Positions 24,590 to 37,138 of a DNA stretch of 64,000 bases are shown here, piece after piece. The DNA lies in assembly GCA_907163375.1 (NCBI GenBank), contig CAJQUW010007545.1, forward strand, positions 364,001 to 428,000, written 5' to 3'. Each line of letters begins with the position of its first letter. Position 1 is the stretch's first letter. The position numbers were made by a program, and so were the translations under genes. The stretch is from Prostheceraeus crozeri (taxonomy: Eukaryota > Platyhelminthes > Polycladida > Euryleptidae). The notes under the pieces were generated by a model. That model was given only the letters and a program-made list of their open reading frames with translations. It had not been told where the DNA came from and did not search any database.

Positions 24590-26025
24590 CTCATACGATG
24601 ATGAAAGTCATCCCAGTAGCCATTTATAATAGAATATAATGCTTACTAATTTAAATTATTAGTTAAAGTAGTCCTAATGAGGACTGACGGCGTTCTCCAT
24701 TCCGCAAGTGTACAAAGGCAATGCTACTGTAACCATTGGATTAATCAGTTCTTAAAAGAACTCAATGTAGCTTTCTCGTGACAACGAATTAAAATTGATC
24801 AGCTTTGGCCCAATATCTGGTAAAAATGGAAATCTTGAGACTTGTAATACTACTCATTCTTGCTGTTAATATACTAATACCATAGATTCCAAACACTGCC
24901 GTATACACGTTCAAAACAGACGTCTAATATACTGTACCGACTACAGATGCTGATAGTGGAAATAGAATAAGACAATGGTCACCATAGGTTAAGGAAATTA
25001 AAAATGGATATTATAAAACAACAGGAGACCGATGAATAAAAATTGGAAAAGTGGAGGTAAAACATGGAAGTACAACGATGCTACTACACCGATTATAAGT
25101 GAACTATATCTGACACTACACAAAGTGGATAATGGTAAGAGTGGATAAGTGGAAAGTGGATAATGGAGGTAAACAATAGAACTACAATGACACTACTACA
25201 CCGAAAGCAATGAAACCATTCACACTATACCTAAGACTACACATGGAAAATACTATTTCTTCACTTGAATTTGTTATCGCCAGTTTCTTCATCCGTCTAT
25301 AGTACTTCATGTAATTCCACATTTCTTCATTTGAATTACAATACATCGACCACTACTTCAGCTACCGATTAAGGGATATAAAGCATAATTCTGCAGTCCG
25401 TCAGTCATCAGCAGGTACTCGTCTAGTTGTGTCTCGACCCCTAACCTGAACACTCAAACCCAGACGAGCGGGGTCCCACACATAGTGGCTGACAAAATGC
25501 TGAATAGGTAATAATGATATGTCTTGAAAGATATGTCACAAAGATAAATCAGACATCATTCAATTGTTGCGTTTCCCACATGTAAACTGATCCTGTCATT
25601 AAATTCATCCCATCAATAAATACAGTACGCTTTTTGCGATCCGCACATGTAAACAAATCCTGTACATCAATCTTTGCCTTTTCGATTCCCACAAGTAAAC
25701 AGATCCTGTTCATCCTCGAATCCCATAAAGATGTAATCGCTGTGTGATAAATATGTAATCCGCCTTTACACAAACTTCGCCTCATACATCAAGACTTAAC
25801 AATGGGAGCTCTCTCATCTCCGGTAAGCCACGCTAAGCGCTCTGTATTCACTCTTCACCGCCCCCCATATGATGGCTACAAGTCATTGTTAGTCGTTTAT
25901 TCAACTATGCAGCAATAGCAAGGCATTAAGGAAAATGTGAGTCGTTTGTTGGTCGCGTGCCTCATTGAAATTCACAGAGTGAAGTGAATTGTCGAGCCGA
26001 GAAAAGACCATATTTGTGAAGCGAT
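24590..26025 (-). other. 3' UTR of the Penelope-like element
   Basis: About 1.44 kb follows the stop codon. It contains a 78-codon frame (25785-25549) conserved in copy C with one amino-acid change, three diverged repeats of a GATC..TTTAC.TGTG unit, and a hairpin (about 25410-25485) whose 7-bp arms CTCGTCT/AGACGAG enclose GGGTTTGAGTGTTCAG. The small frame is unlike any protein I know, and the copies are too similar to show selection. The hairpin may be a template-recognition structure; this is inference. Confidence 0.55.
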
Positions 26026-28686
26026 TCATTGCCTTGTGAGAGCCTTTTCTGTGTAACTCATCAAGTCATGCTGAGAATAACCTCTAGATTTCATGATATT
26101 TAGTGTCTTGTTAGTTTTGTGTACAGCGTCTTGTAACTTCGAGCATATTCTACAATATCTGACTACCTGCGACGCGAAAACATGAAGGGCCATCTGTAAT
26201 GGGATCATGATCTCCGGAAAAGTCAGTTGTACCACAGAGAAAGAGAAGTCATCTACCTTGTGATATACTGAAGTTCTCAAGCTGTTCTGTGAGATTTGTA
26301 TTTTCACATCAAGGTAAACTACCTCTTTATTGTTATCACCATTTCTCTCCGCCAACAAGTCAGGTGGATAAATTCTTTGAATCAACGAATTAAAGTGTTT
26401 ATAATTGACAACACATATATCGTCTATGTATCTTGATGTAGGTGATAACAAGCGTGCTAAATGATATTTCTTAGTTTTTATCAAATTTTGCATAAAAACA
26501 TATTCGCAGTGTAAGAGGAATACGTCAGCTAGGAGTGGACTAGAATTTCCTCCCATTGGAATGCCTTTAATCTGCCTGAAAACTAAATTACCGAATGTGA
26601 CGTAGGTCTGTGATAATAGGAAATGTATGGCTTCTTTTAACTTCTGTTTATCAAAACAGTGATAACCATTATATTTTTTCATTGAGCAAAAGGACTTATC
26701 ATATCCAATGCAAATAAATTTTCTATTTGAGGAATTAAACACCAAATCCATAATAGTGAATATGTGATCTTCAATCAATTTTTGATCAAGATTCGTATAT
26801 AAGGTTGAAAAATCGAAAACTTGCAATGAATGAACTTTTGTCGAATTTAATCTGTGTAGAAATTCTTGTGTGGACTTTATACTCCAGAAGCAGTCGAAAC
26901 CGCTGTTTCTCCTAATTGCCATACAATATCTCTGAAAATTGTCACGCAAAATACTTAAGGCTGAATTTACTTTGATGGAAAGCTTTTTCGATGTGCATTG
27001 TCGTGCTCCTGCTATGAATCTAAATTTGCATGGAGTTATGTGAAATTTTGGAATCCAATATAATTTTGGTAATTTTCTGTCTTTTTCACAGACAGATAGT
27101 TTAAACTCGCTTTTCATAATTGTTGTGTGTTGCTCAATAACATTCTGCGTTAAAATTTGCTCTGGACCATAGGTATCATTACCCGATATGTTCGACGTGG
27201 AAATATCAATTCCCAACTCGGCTAAGAGAATTTGGAGATAAAACTTTTTGCAAATGAAGGCATAATTATTAGATGCTTTATCAACTGGCGTAATTATGAC
27301 GTCATTCTGCAATTCTTTCAGATTTTTACCCATTTTGACATTAATCTTGTGTCGATTACTGTGTGCGCGAAATCTATTCGAGGATTTCTTGGCAAGATAT
27401 ATTCGATCTTTAATCAGTGCCATGATTCTTGATTTCCACGGTGAGAATAAAGTAGCCTCAAGCTTCTCTTTCTTACTTATTTTTGTAATATGCTCATCTA
27501 ATGAATTACTAATTTGAGTTGTTATGGCACTCCAACTAAGGTTTTTGGGGATTCTGTGTTTGGTACCAAAACTGAAGAGTTGACGTAAGTCTTCATCATC
27601 CACAATATCCAGATCACCCGTTATTACGTGACCATAATGTGGGTAAACAAAAGATTGCCTCTTGCTACATGAGCATGGATTGTTCATGATGTGCATCACA
27701 TCCTGAAACTTTAGGTTATTCAAAAAACGCCCATAATTGCAAAACTTCAATGCAGTGGGTTTATCTAATTTATAGAATATTTTCGGTGGATAACGTTCTT
27801 GAATTGTGCTTGGAATTAGCTTGCACACACTGTGATCGCGGAATATGGACATGAGATTGAGTGAGTCTATTGTCTGAGATTCGAACGGGATGATTATGGT
27901 TGCTCGTTCTTTTACATTTTTGTTCTCCGAGTCTAGGTTAAGTTTATGTTGAATGTATGCTGTTAGTACAAATGTCATCATGTTTGCCTCATCCCTTGTC
28001 TTGCCTAGAATGGCTCTTAGCATAGTTTTAGGGAGAGGTTTTAGATGATGATAAAACTTTGACATCCTACGCGTCTCAAAAGAATCTTGCAATTCTTGAT
28101 AGGTATTGTCAAGTTCCATAATACTTGAGCTTTTTCTACCCGATTTTCTTATTCCATGACTCCTTTTTCGTCTGCTAATCGGATAACTAAAAAATGGATC
28201 ATTGGATATGGACTGCTGAGATACACATCCACCTCCCAAAACTCTATCATTCAAACCCAAGGGGTATAAGGTATTGAGCATCTTGATATGCATGTCTTCC
28301 TTGCGGTTGAGCTCTCTGTTTATCTCTTCCGGTGATATGTATATATTGTCATCAACATGATCAATAATTTGCAATTCAACATCAGTCCAAGAATGATGAT
28401 CTTGCTTAAAGTGATTGCTAAGATATGTGTTTAAGTGACCTTTTAATACTGAATGACGATGACCATTTAATCTACAATGTAACGGCTGCTTTGTCTGTCC
28501 TACATATTGCATTCCACATCTGCTACATGATATAAGATAAATAACATTTCTACTTTTACAAGTAAAAACACCTGGCTGATCAAAGATAAACCGGTTGCCT
28601 GTACTGAAACTTTCGTAGCAATTTTCGGTATTCAAAGATTTACAACAAAGACATCTATTGCTACCACAAAATCTAACGTTTTATCT
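26026..28686 (-). CDS. GIY-YIG endonuclease-reverse transcriptase of Penelope-like element
   Basis: One uninterrupted frame of about 886 codons. Numbering from the leucine codon at 28635, it opens with a cysteine knuckle upstream (RFCGSNRCLCCKS), then a GIY-YIG nuclease at residues about 30-125 (VIY at 31, YVG at 44, catalytic-type Arg in CRLNGHR, acidic residue in RKEDMHIKML). A conserved linker with HIMNNPCSC and HYGHVITGDL lies at 315-341. The reverse transcriptase follows: ITPVDKASNNYAF (448), PKLYWIPKFH (523), VFDFSTLYTNLD (606), GIPMGG (691) and the catalytic YIDD (736-739). An endonuclease in front of the RT is the permuted order reported for Naiad-type elements; canonical Penelopes have it C-terminal. 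The first in-frame ATG lies inside the nuclease, so the true start is missing or in an upstream exon. Confidence 0.85.
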
Positions 28687-28689
28687 ACC

Positions 28690-30319
28690 ACAAAATCAAA
28701 AGATATACGAGCATAATATACACGGTTTATTTTTAAAAAGGGCGCTATCTCAAGATTTAGGCTTTTATACGTAGAATCTGCGGATTTTTCTCGTGATCGA
28801 GTCACTTGAAAATGTGCGTTTTTAAATTCTCATTGCTTGATTCAATCATTATAAAACCCATAATGTAAGATAAAGCATATAAAGGTAGGCCTATGGCATC
28901 TAGTAATTGAAGAGAAATTTTATCATTTTTCATCAATGTTTGAGTAATAAAATAACTACATTAGCCTATTTCCCATATAACACCCCAAACCGCATTGACG
29001 ACAGTGTTTATTTTTATGTGATTTTTCATTAATTGCAAATTTGTCTTTTATTCATTACTAATTCAGACCTGACTAACTAAGTTCCTACAAAACAGTCAAT
29101 CTTAAATTATTTGGTGCATGATTCAACTGTCGAAAACAGAAAGTGATTAGCCTCATCAATAAAAACAAAACATGATCACATACCTCGTACATTGGCCACG
29201 TACAGGCGATAAAATCCAAAATGTATTAATTGTCAATCCTCGACAACAGTAGACGAAAGCAGAATTTAAGCTACTGTAGGATGTGATGTCTCAGTTCGAT
29301 GATACAACAACCAGAATAGAGATATGGACCCGCATCATGTAAATATATGTTGGTAGACAATGAATATTAATGAAAATGCAAGCTTCCTAAGTACCCTAAT
29401 ATTTTCATTATTTCCCATTTCCAGGTTGATTCCAAGTCTGATCACATCAACACTGTGCAAGCCCTACATGAAGAGAGCTTGACAGAATCAAAGTCATATG
29501 TGCATTTAATTTCAACCATGCATAATAACAATGTCACAATTTCTGAAAATAATATCTGCTTCCCCTATGACCATGGTATTCAAACCACGATGCTTAAGTT
29601 TGATTTTTACAATCTTTCATAACTCAAAAATCCCTTTCTCTCTTGATCGAGGGAATGCTTTCATTTTGTTTTTATCAACGTATCACATAAGAGCATGAAT
29701 AGACAGCAAAAACTTGGACAGACAGCACGTAGATACACTACGTTGACTTATTATGATATATATTACAGGCAAAATGCAATGTTCGTGAGGAAAGCAACAG
29801 CAGACAAACATGATTTGTTTAACCATGAACCTACTTTGACTGAGTCTAAAATATTGAGAAAGTTGTTGAAGCAATCGTGAATAGCGTACATTTTAACGGA
29901 AGTACAAGATCACCGAAAAGTGTCAGGTATGCGTATGAGTCCGCATTTTAGTTGAAGACTGAATAGTCATGCTGACTAATTCAGAATGAGTGATGTTGCG
30001 TAAGTTCCCGCATTGAATCACGATAGCTCATAAAAAGAAATGATGAATCATCTCAAAGAGGATGATTACCTGCCATAATAGAGGATTAAATGACGAGAAT
30101 GGACACAATTCCGCCTGTTTGCTTTGACTGAACTGTCGAAACATATTTCAAGAAACAGATCATCTCCCTAAACAAGGCATCATGATGGAGATTGGGTCAC
30201 AGGAGCCAAAAGAGTGAGAACATCAAGCTATTTTCAATACACTTTTACCTACATCATTCATCGCTCGCATCTTTTTCTCTCCTCTTAATTTTTGTTTACC
30301 GACACTTTTACCACAAAAA
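28690..30319. other. No gene recognised
   Basis: AT-rich DNA upstream of the FLYWCH/MULE frame. Short frames near 29683-29880 have no recognisable domain. Confidence 0.4.
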
Positions 30320-31264
30320 ATGGAATTCACAATAATAGAGTCACAACGAGGAAAAAACCCAAGCCTGATCAAAGATTCCTATCGATATTGTTTTCAGTAT
30401 GAATCACTAAACAGCTTCACAACCACATGGCGATGCATAAAATATCCGCGATGCAAGGCCAAAATTATAAAGCAAGATTCTATAATTGTGAGAGAAGATG
30501 ATCACACGTGTAATCACTCGCATAACATTGATCGCCATCAATTGCGTGTTGCTTGTAAGCGAAGAGCCACAGAAGATCTTCAAGCTCGTCCAAGTGAGGT
30601 TATCCAGCTGGAGATGAATAATCTTTCAGACCATCAATTGGATAATTCTGACATTCAGGCCGTCCGGCGTTCGATCTACGACAAACGGCGACATCGCCCT
30701 GATCCTCTATATATGCCTCCTGAGGATGCACACCAAGAAACTACATCTGATCCACAAAAAACTACTAATGACGAAAGCACAGTGTTCTACAATAATTCTG
30801 AAGAAGGAATAATCATCTTTGGAACCACCAGCGGTCTGCAAGTGATGCACGATGCCGATATACTGTTGGTAGATGAAACGTTTACAGTCAGTGAAAAGCG
30901 TTTTAAACAGCTCCTCACAATTCAAGCCTGGAAAGATGAATGGTTTGTTCCCGCTGTATTTTGTTTGATGAAAGAGAAAGCAAAGGATATTTACGATCAG
31001 ATATTGATGATACTCAAAGGCATTTCTCCTGATCTTCAACCACGTGAAGTAGTCATGCTTGAAAGTGAAGGATCTGCAATATCTGCTGTCCAGGATGCCT
31101 TCCCACAATCTCAAATTCTCGGACGATCATGGGGGAGACATTTCCAACGAAAAAGTTCATCTACTGAATGCAATGAAATTACCAGCGATGTTAGTAAGTA
31201 CAACACTAATACTCTGCTTTCTGATGAACTGTTAAGACGACAGTATCCATCTTCATATGACTGA
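30320..31264 (+). CDS. FLYWCH zinc finger/MULE transposase-derived protein
   Basis: A 314-codon open frame. Residues about 20-70 resemble a FLYWCH zinc finger (YRYCFQYES, W37-R-C, CKAKI, H-T-C-N-H-S-H). Residues about 157-275 resemble the core of a MULE transposase, with I-L-L-V-D-E-T-F (Asp185), KQLLTIQAW and then FCLMKEKAKDIYDQILMIL. The second acidic motif, normally D-F-E, reads L-E-S-E here, and the following C-x-F-H is replaced by R-S-W-G, so catalytic function is doubtful. A GTAAGT donor at 31194 (phase 1) could end the exon. The remaining C-terminal part expected for the family was not found. Either a truncated transposon or a domesticated fragment; ATG at 30320 is the only sensible start. 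Confidence 0.65.
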   Translation: MEFTIIESQRGKNPSLIKDSYRYCFQYESLNSFTTTWRCIKYPRCKAKIIKQDSIIVREDDHTCNHSHNIDRHQLRVACKRRATEDLQARPSEVIQLEMNNLSDHQLDNSDIQAVRRSIYDKRRHRPDPLYMPPEDAHQETTSDPQKTTNDESTVFYNNSEEGIIIFGTTSGLQVMHDADILLVDETFTVSEKRFKQLLTIQAWKDEWFVPAVFCLMKEKAKDIYDQILMILKGISPDLQPREVVMLESEGSAISAVQDAFPQSQILGRSWGRHFQRKSSSTECNEITSDVSKYNTNTLLSDELLRRQYPSSYD

Positions 31265-31739
31265 TTAATTCACAATAAGTCAACCCAAACGTCTTCATCA
31301 TGCATTATTGAAACTCATGATGACAAAATTTTTAAGATTCATCTTACTTCACTATCTGTTTCTGTACATCTCGCTGAATGAACAAAGGTTCAACGTTTGA
31401 TTAAGACAAACTTGTCGATGCGTAAAATCATTCATAGTGAAGCGAGTTAAACAAGAAAACATCTCCCAAATTATGGCATAGCTCAGTAAAAAAATATCAA
31501 TTTTTTTGTCGTTGAACCTTTGGAAGAGAACATTTCTCTTGCTAAATGCCATTATAAAATACATCAGTATTTGAGTGTTTCATTGGTTCTCTTAATATCA
31601 CTCCTATATAGTCAGTTTCGATTATCATTTTTCTCGGCATAGGTGTACTCCGGTTAAAATTCATGCAATGATTCACTTACAAGCGCAGCAGGGAGAAGGG
31701 TTTCCTGGCTTAAAACGAGTTTGATGACCAAGGTGGCGA
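31265..31739. other. No gene recognised
   Basis: Sequence between the FLYWCH/MULE frame and the next MITE. No continuing exon of the MULE domain was recognised. Confidence 0.35.
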
Positions 31740-32789
31740 GCCTGGACCAGGGATTACAAATACCCGGATCCTAGACCCGAGCGGATACTATTATCAAAAC
31801 TGATTAAATTGCATGTAATTCGTTTTCATTATCATGAAACATCGAATAGTCTGGTTTCTGAGATTAAGTTCAAATTATGCGTTTCATAATACATAAAAGC
31901 ATACCAATGAAGAGATCTTGAAATCCTAGGATTTTGCTGTCGCCAACTTCAGTTGTCATTCTGGTTATCAGCTGTTACAATCTTTTTTACAAATTATCAT
32001 TACTGAATATCAATAGATGATTACAAGTATCCAAAATATCGGTATTTCAATTGAGACCAAGCTTAGAGAAATGTGTACTCCTTCTTAGTACATGATAACT
32101 GAAACTGAATTTCTGAATTAATTAAGCTTAGGCCTATATTTACCATGGTTGTCAATCAGAAAACAATTTCAATAACGATGAACAAGTGTATTTAATTAAA
32201 ATAAAGAAAAGACCGAAAACCGATTTTTATTTGTGTTTATTTAACTAATACACATATCCAACTTTTAGACTTATTAATGATTACAGCTATTGTTCACTGT
32301 AATTATAAGGTAGTCGGATCAATACCATATGTCTGGAGAAGCACAATGGATATTTCTTTATTATTAAGTTTGGAGTTCATGGATGTCCATTCATTCCTTT
32401 GTGTGGAATAGTAAAGCGGGTGCAGTGGTTACAAGTCTACAACGGTAACATGACAATTAGAATGAACGAAGCATGAAAAAGCTTCATCTTTTTTGTACAT
32501 TAATAGATGGTCATTCAATACCGAGCTACAGACATTCCTGGATAAAACATTTCTATTAAGATTTATATTCGCATTCTTAGCTGCCACTCCCAACTCTAAG
32601 TGAGTAACGAGAAAAACGAGTTTAAAGCTCTATAACTTTTATAACTTCTATCGTAAAATAGGATTTTCCATGGCATTAACGGCCATCAGCATCTTATCAT
32701 AAACGCTGTTCGCTGGATACGGGATCCAGACGGATCTCACACAGGATCCCGGATCTGGATCTTGACCCGGTGCAATCCCTGGTCTGGAT
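31740..32789. mobile_element. Non-autonomous hAT element, CAGGGATT termini
   Basis: The element spans 31748-32781. The left end is CAGGGATTACAAATACCCGG and the reverse-complemented right end is CAGGGATTGCACCGGGTCAA. Subterminal regions are rich in GGATC/CCGGATC. The flanking octamers GCCTGGAC and GTCTGGAT match at 6 of 8 positions, with both differences C/T, fitting an aged hAT duplication. No coding content. Confidence 0.7.
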
Positions 32790-35700
32790 AATCAATCCTG
32801 AAAACAAATTATGATCAACATGCGATTTAATAGCCGAAAGAAATTCGCAAGTAGAAGCCTAGTCTGTGGATGAATTGTAAAATATTAAGATGCATCCTCA
32901 GTTGATATATTTAGATAGTCGCCGTTTCATCAAGAATCATCAGTAGACCTGGCTCCGATCATTCAAAATTAACATCGAAAATATGAAACCATGGGGCCAT
33001 AAATTCGAGAAACGCAATTAGCACATCAGCTTCCTCAAGTATTTGTTAGATAATAGGCCAAACTTAACAAATTACTAACATTCCACTTAAGTTAGTTTAG
33101 TATTTATGAATTATATTAATTAACTATACCATTTGCTGTTTTAAACTAATTTCAAACTAATTATAATTACTTATAATTATGCTAACTTCGATGGAATGTC
33201 AGTAGCAGCGTTTTGGGGTATTATTTAATATTTACTCAGGAAATTCACTTACTTAATGTGCCATCTGCTTACCTCATTAACTTAACCGGCAAAGATGCAA
33301 TATTCCGAAAAATACGGAAGTTATAGATAAAAGCATAATATTTTGCTTTCAACAGTTCATAGATACCTGGAATATATGGAACAATTATTTCTGTAGGCTA
33401 TCAGACAATCAATCACAACATGGCTACTCAATGAATATGTTGATTCTAGTTAAGTGAGCTCTGATTCTGTGTAAGTAATGCTAGTAATGGTATCAGATAG
33501 CATAGATGAACATTTCCGAAGACGAACACAACGAAGAAGTCGTCCTCCACTTTATAGTTCAGTTTGACATTTAAGTAATCTATTACTATTAAGGTAATAT
33601 TAAAACCGTATTTTCTATTTTCTTGTAGCGCATAATGTACTGATGAATTAAGCGTTCTCACTTATTTTTTTATACATTTTGAATTCTCATATATATCTCT
33701 TCACTTTTATAGTCTTGGTTTTTGTTGTTTCTATCATTAACCTATTTAGTTATACAGTTTACATATCCTTTTATATACTGCTGCATAATAACTTAGTCGC
33801 AGCATTGTTCCTCTATCATCCCCACTTTTCTTTCATCGATTTCTGCATCTTTGCCTTTGACTTTCTTCCGGGGAGGGACATTTTTGCTGCACTCACATAG
33901 GTTCGTCTTCTTCCCTAAAGGTTCGACTAAAGAATGACAATGTATCACTGAATGTTATAGGAATTTCAATAACACATTGATGCCAATATTTACATAAAAG
34001 AATCATGTTTTCGTGGTCTACAGCTGCTTGGAAGGCCATTTGTGAATGCGATATGAATACAATTTTGTCACCCATTAATGTTATCCAAGCAGCGAAATAT
34101 AGAGATAAATGGAGAAAGCTGGCCACGTCATGATCCTCACGCTCCGGAGGAATATGGGCCAAAAGAAGTAGACAATTAAACTGTTAACCAACAAAGAAGT
34201 ATGTACATGTAGATATGCCAAAAGCGCTTTTGGATATCCACTGAAGGATACATTGATACCATGATACTCAATTAACCAAACAGTGAAATTAAAGCGTCTC
34301 TATTTTTCTGAGAGTTGTTGTTCGATCAGGTTTACATGTATATGTCGACCCATTTCGAATTACATGTTGTCTATCGACATATAAATTATGAGTTAGATAG
34401 TAGATGTTGATTTGATATGCGAATTCACATCCGCTATGTTTTGCCAGAAAGATACCGTAGTTTGATGATAATAATAAGAACAGCAATCTTTACTTAGTCT
34501 ACATACATATAATCATGGAAGCTATGTTTCTAGCCTCAGGCTTGTAGAAGTCCCTTGAATCTCATCTGTGACTGGAAGCGCAACTTCCATCAATCGCTCC
34601 TACACCCAGACACTGAGCCCGGGAAAGCATTTTCATGAGCATAAAATCAGTTAGATTTCACCACTTCCATTTTCATTTTCAAAAAGCAAATAATGGAATT
34701 TTTACAACAAGTCCTCATATTAAATTGTTGAATTATCGTTTCAGTAATGTTTGTGGCTTCTCATGCTAACACTGACCATAATTACTATCTTTACATAATT
34801 TATTCAGACTGAATTCACAGCAACACATGCGTGTAGTAGACTAAAATGTGTCGACTTCCAAATTCGTCACTCAAACCTATGCAAGTGTGGAGGGATATTT
34901 TTGAGCACTATAAAGTACACTTGTTCTTCTATAAGCTTGGACTAACCTGGGCCTGGAAATTGAAAGTCATGGATGACCGGGTTCATGATCACTTCTTGAT
35001 TTAAGAAGTTTTTAGTTGAAGTCGTGTCGAACGAACGAGAAGAGGCTATGATTCAAAGGACAGAAATAATTATTATTTACCCAGCCGAATCGAACCGATT
35101 CGAATTTTTCTCGAATCGAATCGGCGCTGATTCGCGAATCCAGTCGAATCTCGAAGATTTACAGGTTCCTATGTGTGACATATCTGAGCGTCAAAAGGTT
35201 GATTTTCTTTTTTTTACTCACTCCTGCCTCACCCAAGACCATGTTAACGTTGAATATTATTCCATGCGTCACACAGGGAACCATGTATGTACTAGAAAGC
35301 AAGGGATGGGACAGTCAACACAAACTCTCAGGCACAATTTGATTTACATAAGGCGACGCTTTGTGCATGTGCGTGCATATGGTTATTTGCCTTGTTCTAC
35401 GATGAAAGAATTTGGGTACTTCTATTCTTCCCCCCCCATATTTCTGTTGTTAACACCCGGAAGTGTTACATCGTCAACGATCTTCTCTTGGTCCTACCTG
35501 CTCACACTGACGTGGCATAGCGTTGAGTGTGGAAAACTCCTCTTATCTGATTTGTAGAACATTTACAGCCTCAGAATTAGACAACTGTTCGTCATTTGTC
35601 TGTAGACAACAATTGTAGGGTTCGCCAATGTAGTTTCGTGGTCGCTATATGCGCAGCAAAAACATCTCAATGACAGGTGGTGTATCGTTTTTTTTTTTTT

Positions 35701-36637
35701 TGACAGGTGGTGTGTCGTTTTTATTAGAACAAGCCGTTTCCTTTATATATCGGTTGAACTTGAACATGATTGGACAACCATTAACACGAACCAGAAAACA
35801 GAAACATCACATGATATCAATGTCACTTAAGTTGCAACTCTACGACAAACATAGGAAGTTCATGATCACAGTATTCTGACTGAGCATCCAAGGGACCAAT
35901 CCTTCACCCAGGGTTCAATCAAGTAAGACTTCTCAGTCGTGCTGTAGTGTCACTCAGCGACAGATCAAGTCTATTCTAAACTCAATGTGACTAACTTTGG
36001 CGAAATTTGATGATTTTGGAAAACTTGAAAAATGTGGGAGGGGGAAATAATAAAAGTACCAGCATTTGTATACGAAAAGACAGAGGTAGTATGGATTTTT
36101 GTTTGTTGTGTGTGGACTAGTCCAAGCATGACTCCTACATCACGGTTGTTCTGGAATACCTATTTCAAAACGGCACCCTACGCCACTGACTTTTCTTGTT
36201 ATAATGTGTTCGTCACTTTTCTTGCTAAACCGATCTTTTTGACAGTCTCAATTCAGGTGTTGAAGAATAATTCTCGTACAAATGATAGCGCATGTCTGAC
36301 TTCAGATGATATAACACTGAGAATTCGTGATTTTTGACATTCTCTACACTGGGAATTCGCCATTGATGTAATATTACGAAGATAACACACTTCCCTAATT
36401 TCCCATTCAAGCTGGTGAAGCAAGCATTTTCTGTGTGACTACTTTTCACTGCGATAAGTTGGCAAGAAGTCCGTCCGTCCCCTCTATTTACGCCATGTGT
36501 TTATGATGATTTCTGCACTCATGCTAGCTTTGTCGGAATATATATATATATATTCGCATGAAATGTACAAATATATATATTTGTCGGAATGACTCGATGC
36601 CTATACACAGCACAGATTTTGCTTTCACGTTATCAAA
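32790..36637. other. Long gene-poor interval
   Basis: I see no convincing gene. A minus-strand frame at 34162-33893 is open for 89 codons but matches nothing known to me. 35085-35160 contains inverted CGAATCG/CGATTCG repeats like the subterminal part of another hAT-type MITE. 35675-35720 has a short duplication (TGACAGGTGGTGT/ATCGTTTTT). (TA)n runs flank 36538-36580. Confidence 0.4.
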
Positions 36638-37103
36638 ATGGTTAAGTCATGTTGTGTGCCTTTGTGCACTAATCGTGCGACTAAGGACACAAATATATCC
36701 TTTCATGCTTTCCCCAATTCGAATCCCTATCTTCTGGGAAATGGTTGAAAAATATCAAGCGAGAAAATTTTAAGCCCACGCCATTTTCACACGTGTGTAG
36801 TGATCACTTTAATGAGTCTGACTATAAAAGTAATATGACTGCAGCGAATAAGAAAGGTGACAGAGTGCCACGTTCAAGAAGGAGAAAAATTCTGAAGTGT
36901 GACAGTGTTCCAAGCAAATTTGAAGTGTTTTCGTGTCATTTACAAACACCCGAAAAACAATGGCATCGCTCCCCGACTCAGCATATAACTGAAGAATCTC
37001 CAATTTTAAAGGTCAGCTTACCAGGAACAGATTCTGCACGAGAGACAACGAAACTACTGCACGATGAAAATGAATCGCATCATAAAGGAACACAAGTAAA
37101 TCG
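36638..37103 (+). pseudogene. THAP zinc-finger exon 1, frameshifted
   Basis: ATG at 36638 opens M-V-K-S-C-C-V-P-L-C and then ISFHAFP, the start of a THAP zinc finger (C-x4-C, later F-P). A frameshift of one base just before the invariant Trp (about 36738-36745) moves the rest into another frame: WLKNIKRENFKPTPFSHVC and then SDHF (the C-x2-H of the finger) followed by D-S-V-P-S, a variant of the AVPTIF box. The remaining tail is basic and low-complexity and ends near GTAAGC (37104). The C2CH ligands are retained across the break. First of five THAP exons on this strand. The break makes a functional product unlikely. Confidence 0.75.
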
Positions 37104-37138
37104 GTAAGCAATCCTATATTTTAACCTCTTCCAATGTG

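Larger units (their letters stand above)
24590..28686 (-). mobile_element. Penelope-like element, permuted Naiad-type
   Basis: The element comprises a long reading frame (28686 to 26026) followed by a roughly 1.44-kb 3' untranslated region ending near 24590 (...ATCGTATGAGAA). The 3' part recurs at 46346-47218 and 56083-57348, both sharing the same 3' end but starting at different internal points, as expected for 5'-truncated copies made by target-primed reverse transcription. The 5' boundary is not certain: the frame is open up to a stop at 28687-28689 and no start codon precedes the zinc-knuckle segment, so this copy probably lacks its extreme 5' end. The A and C copies are almost identical, implying recent activity. 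Confidence 0.75.

Noticed and set aside
35024-35557. 177-codon plus-strand frame
   Set aside because: Its N-terminal part lies in a CGAATCG inverted-repeat cluster typical of MITE ends and the sequence resembles no protein; no gene call made.
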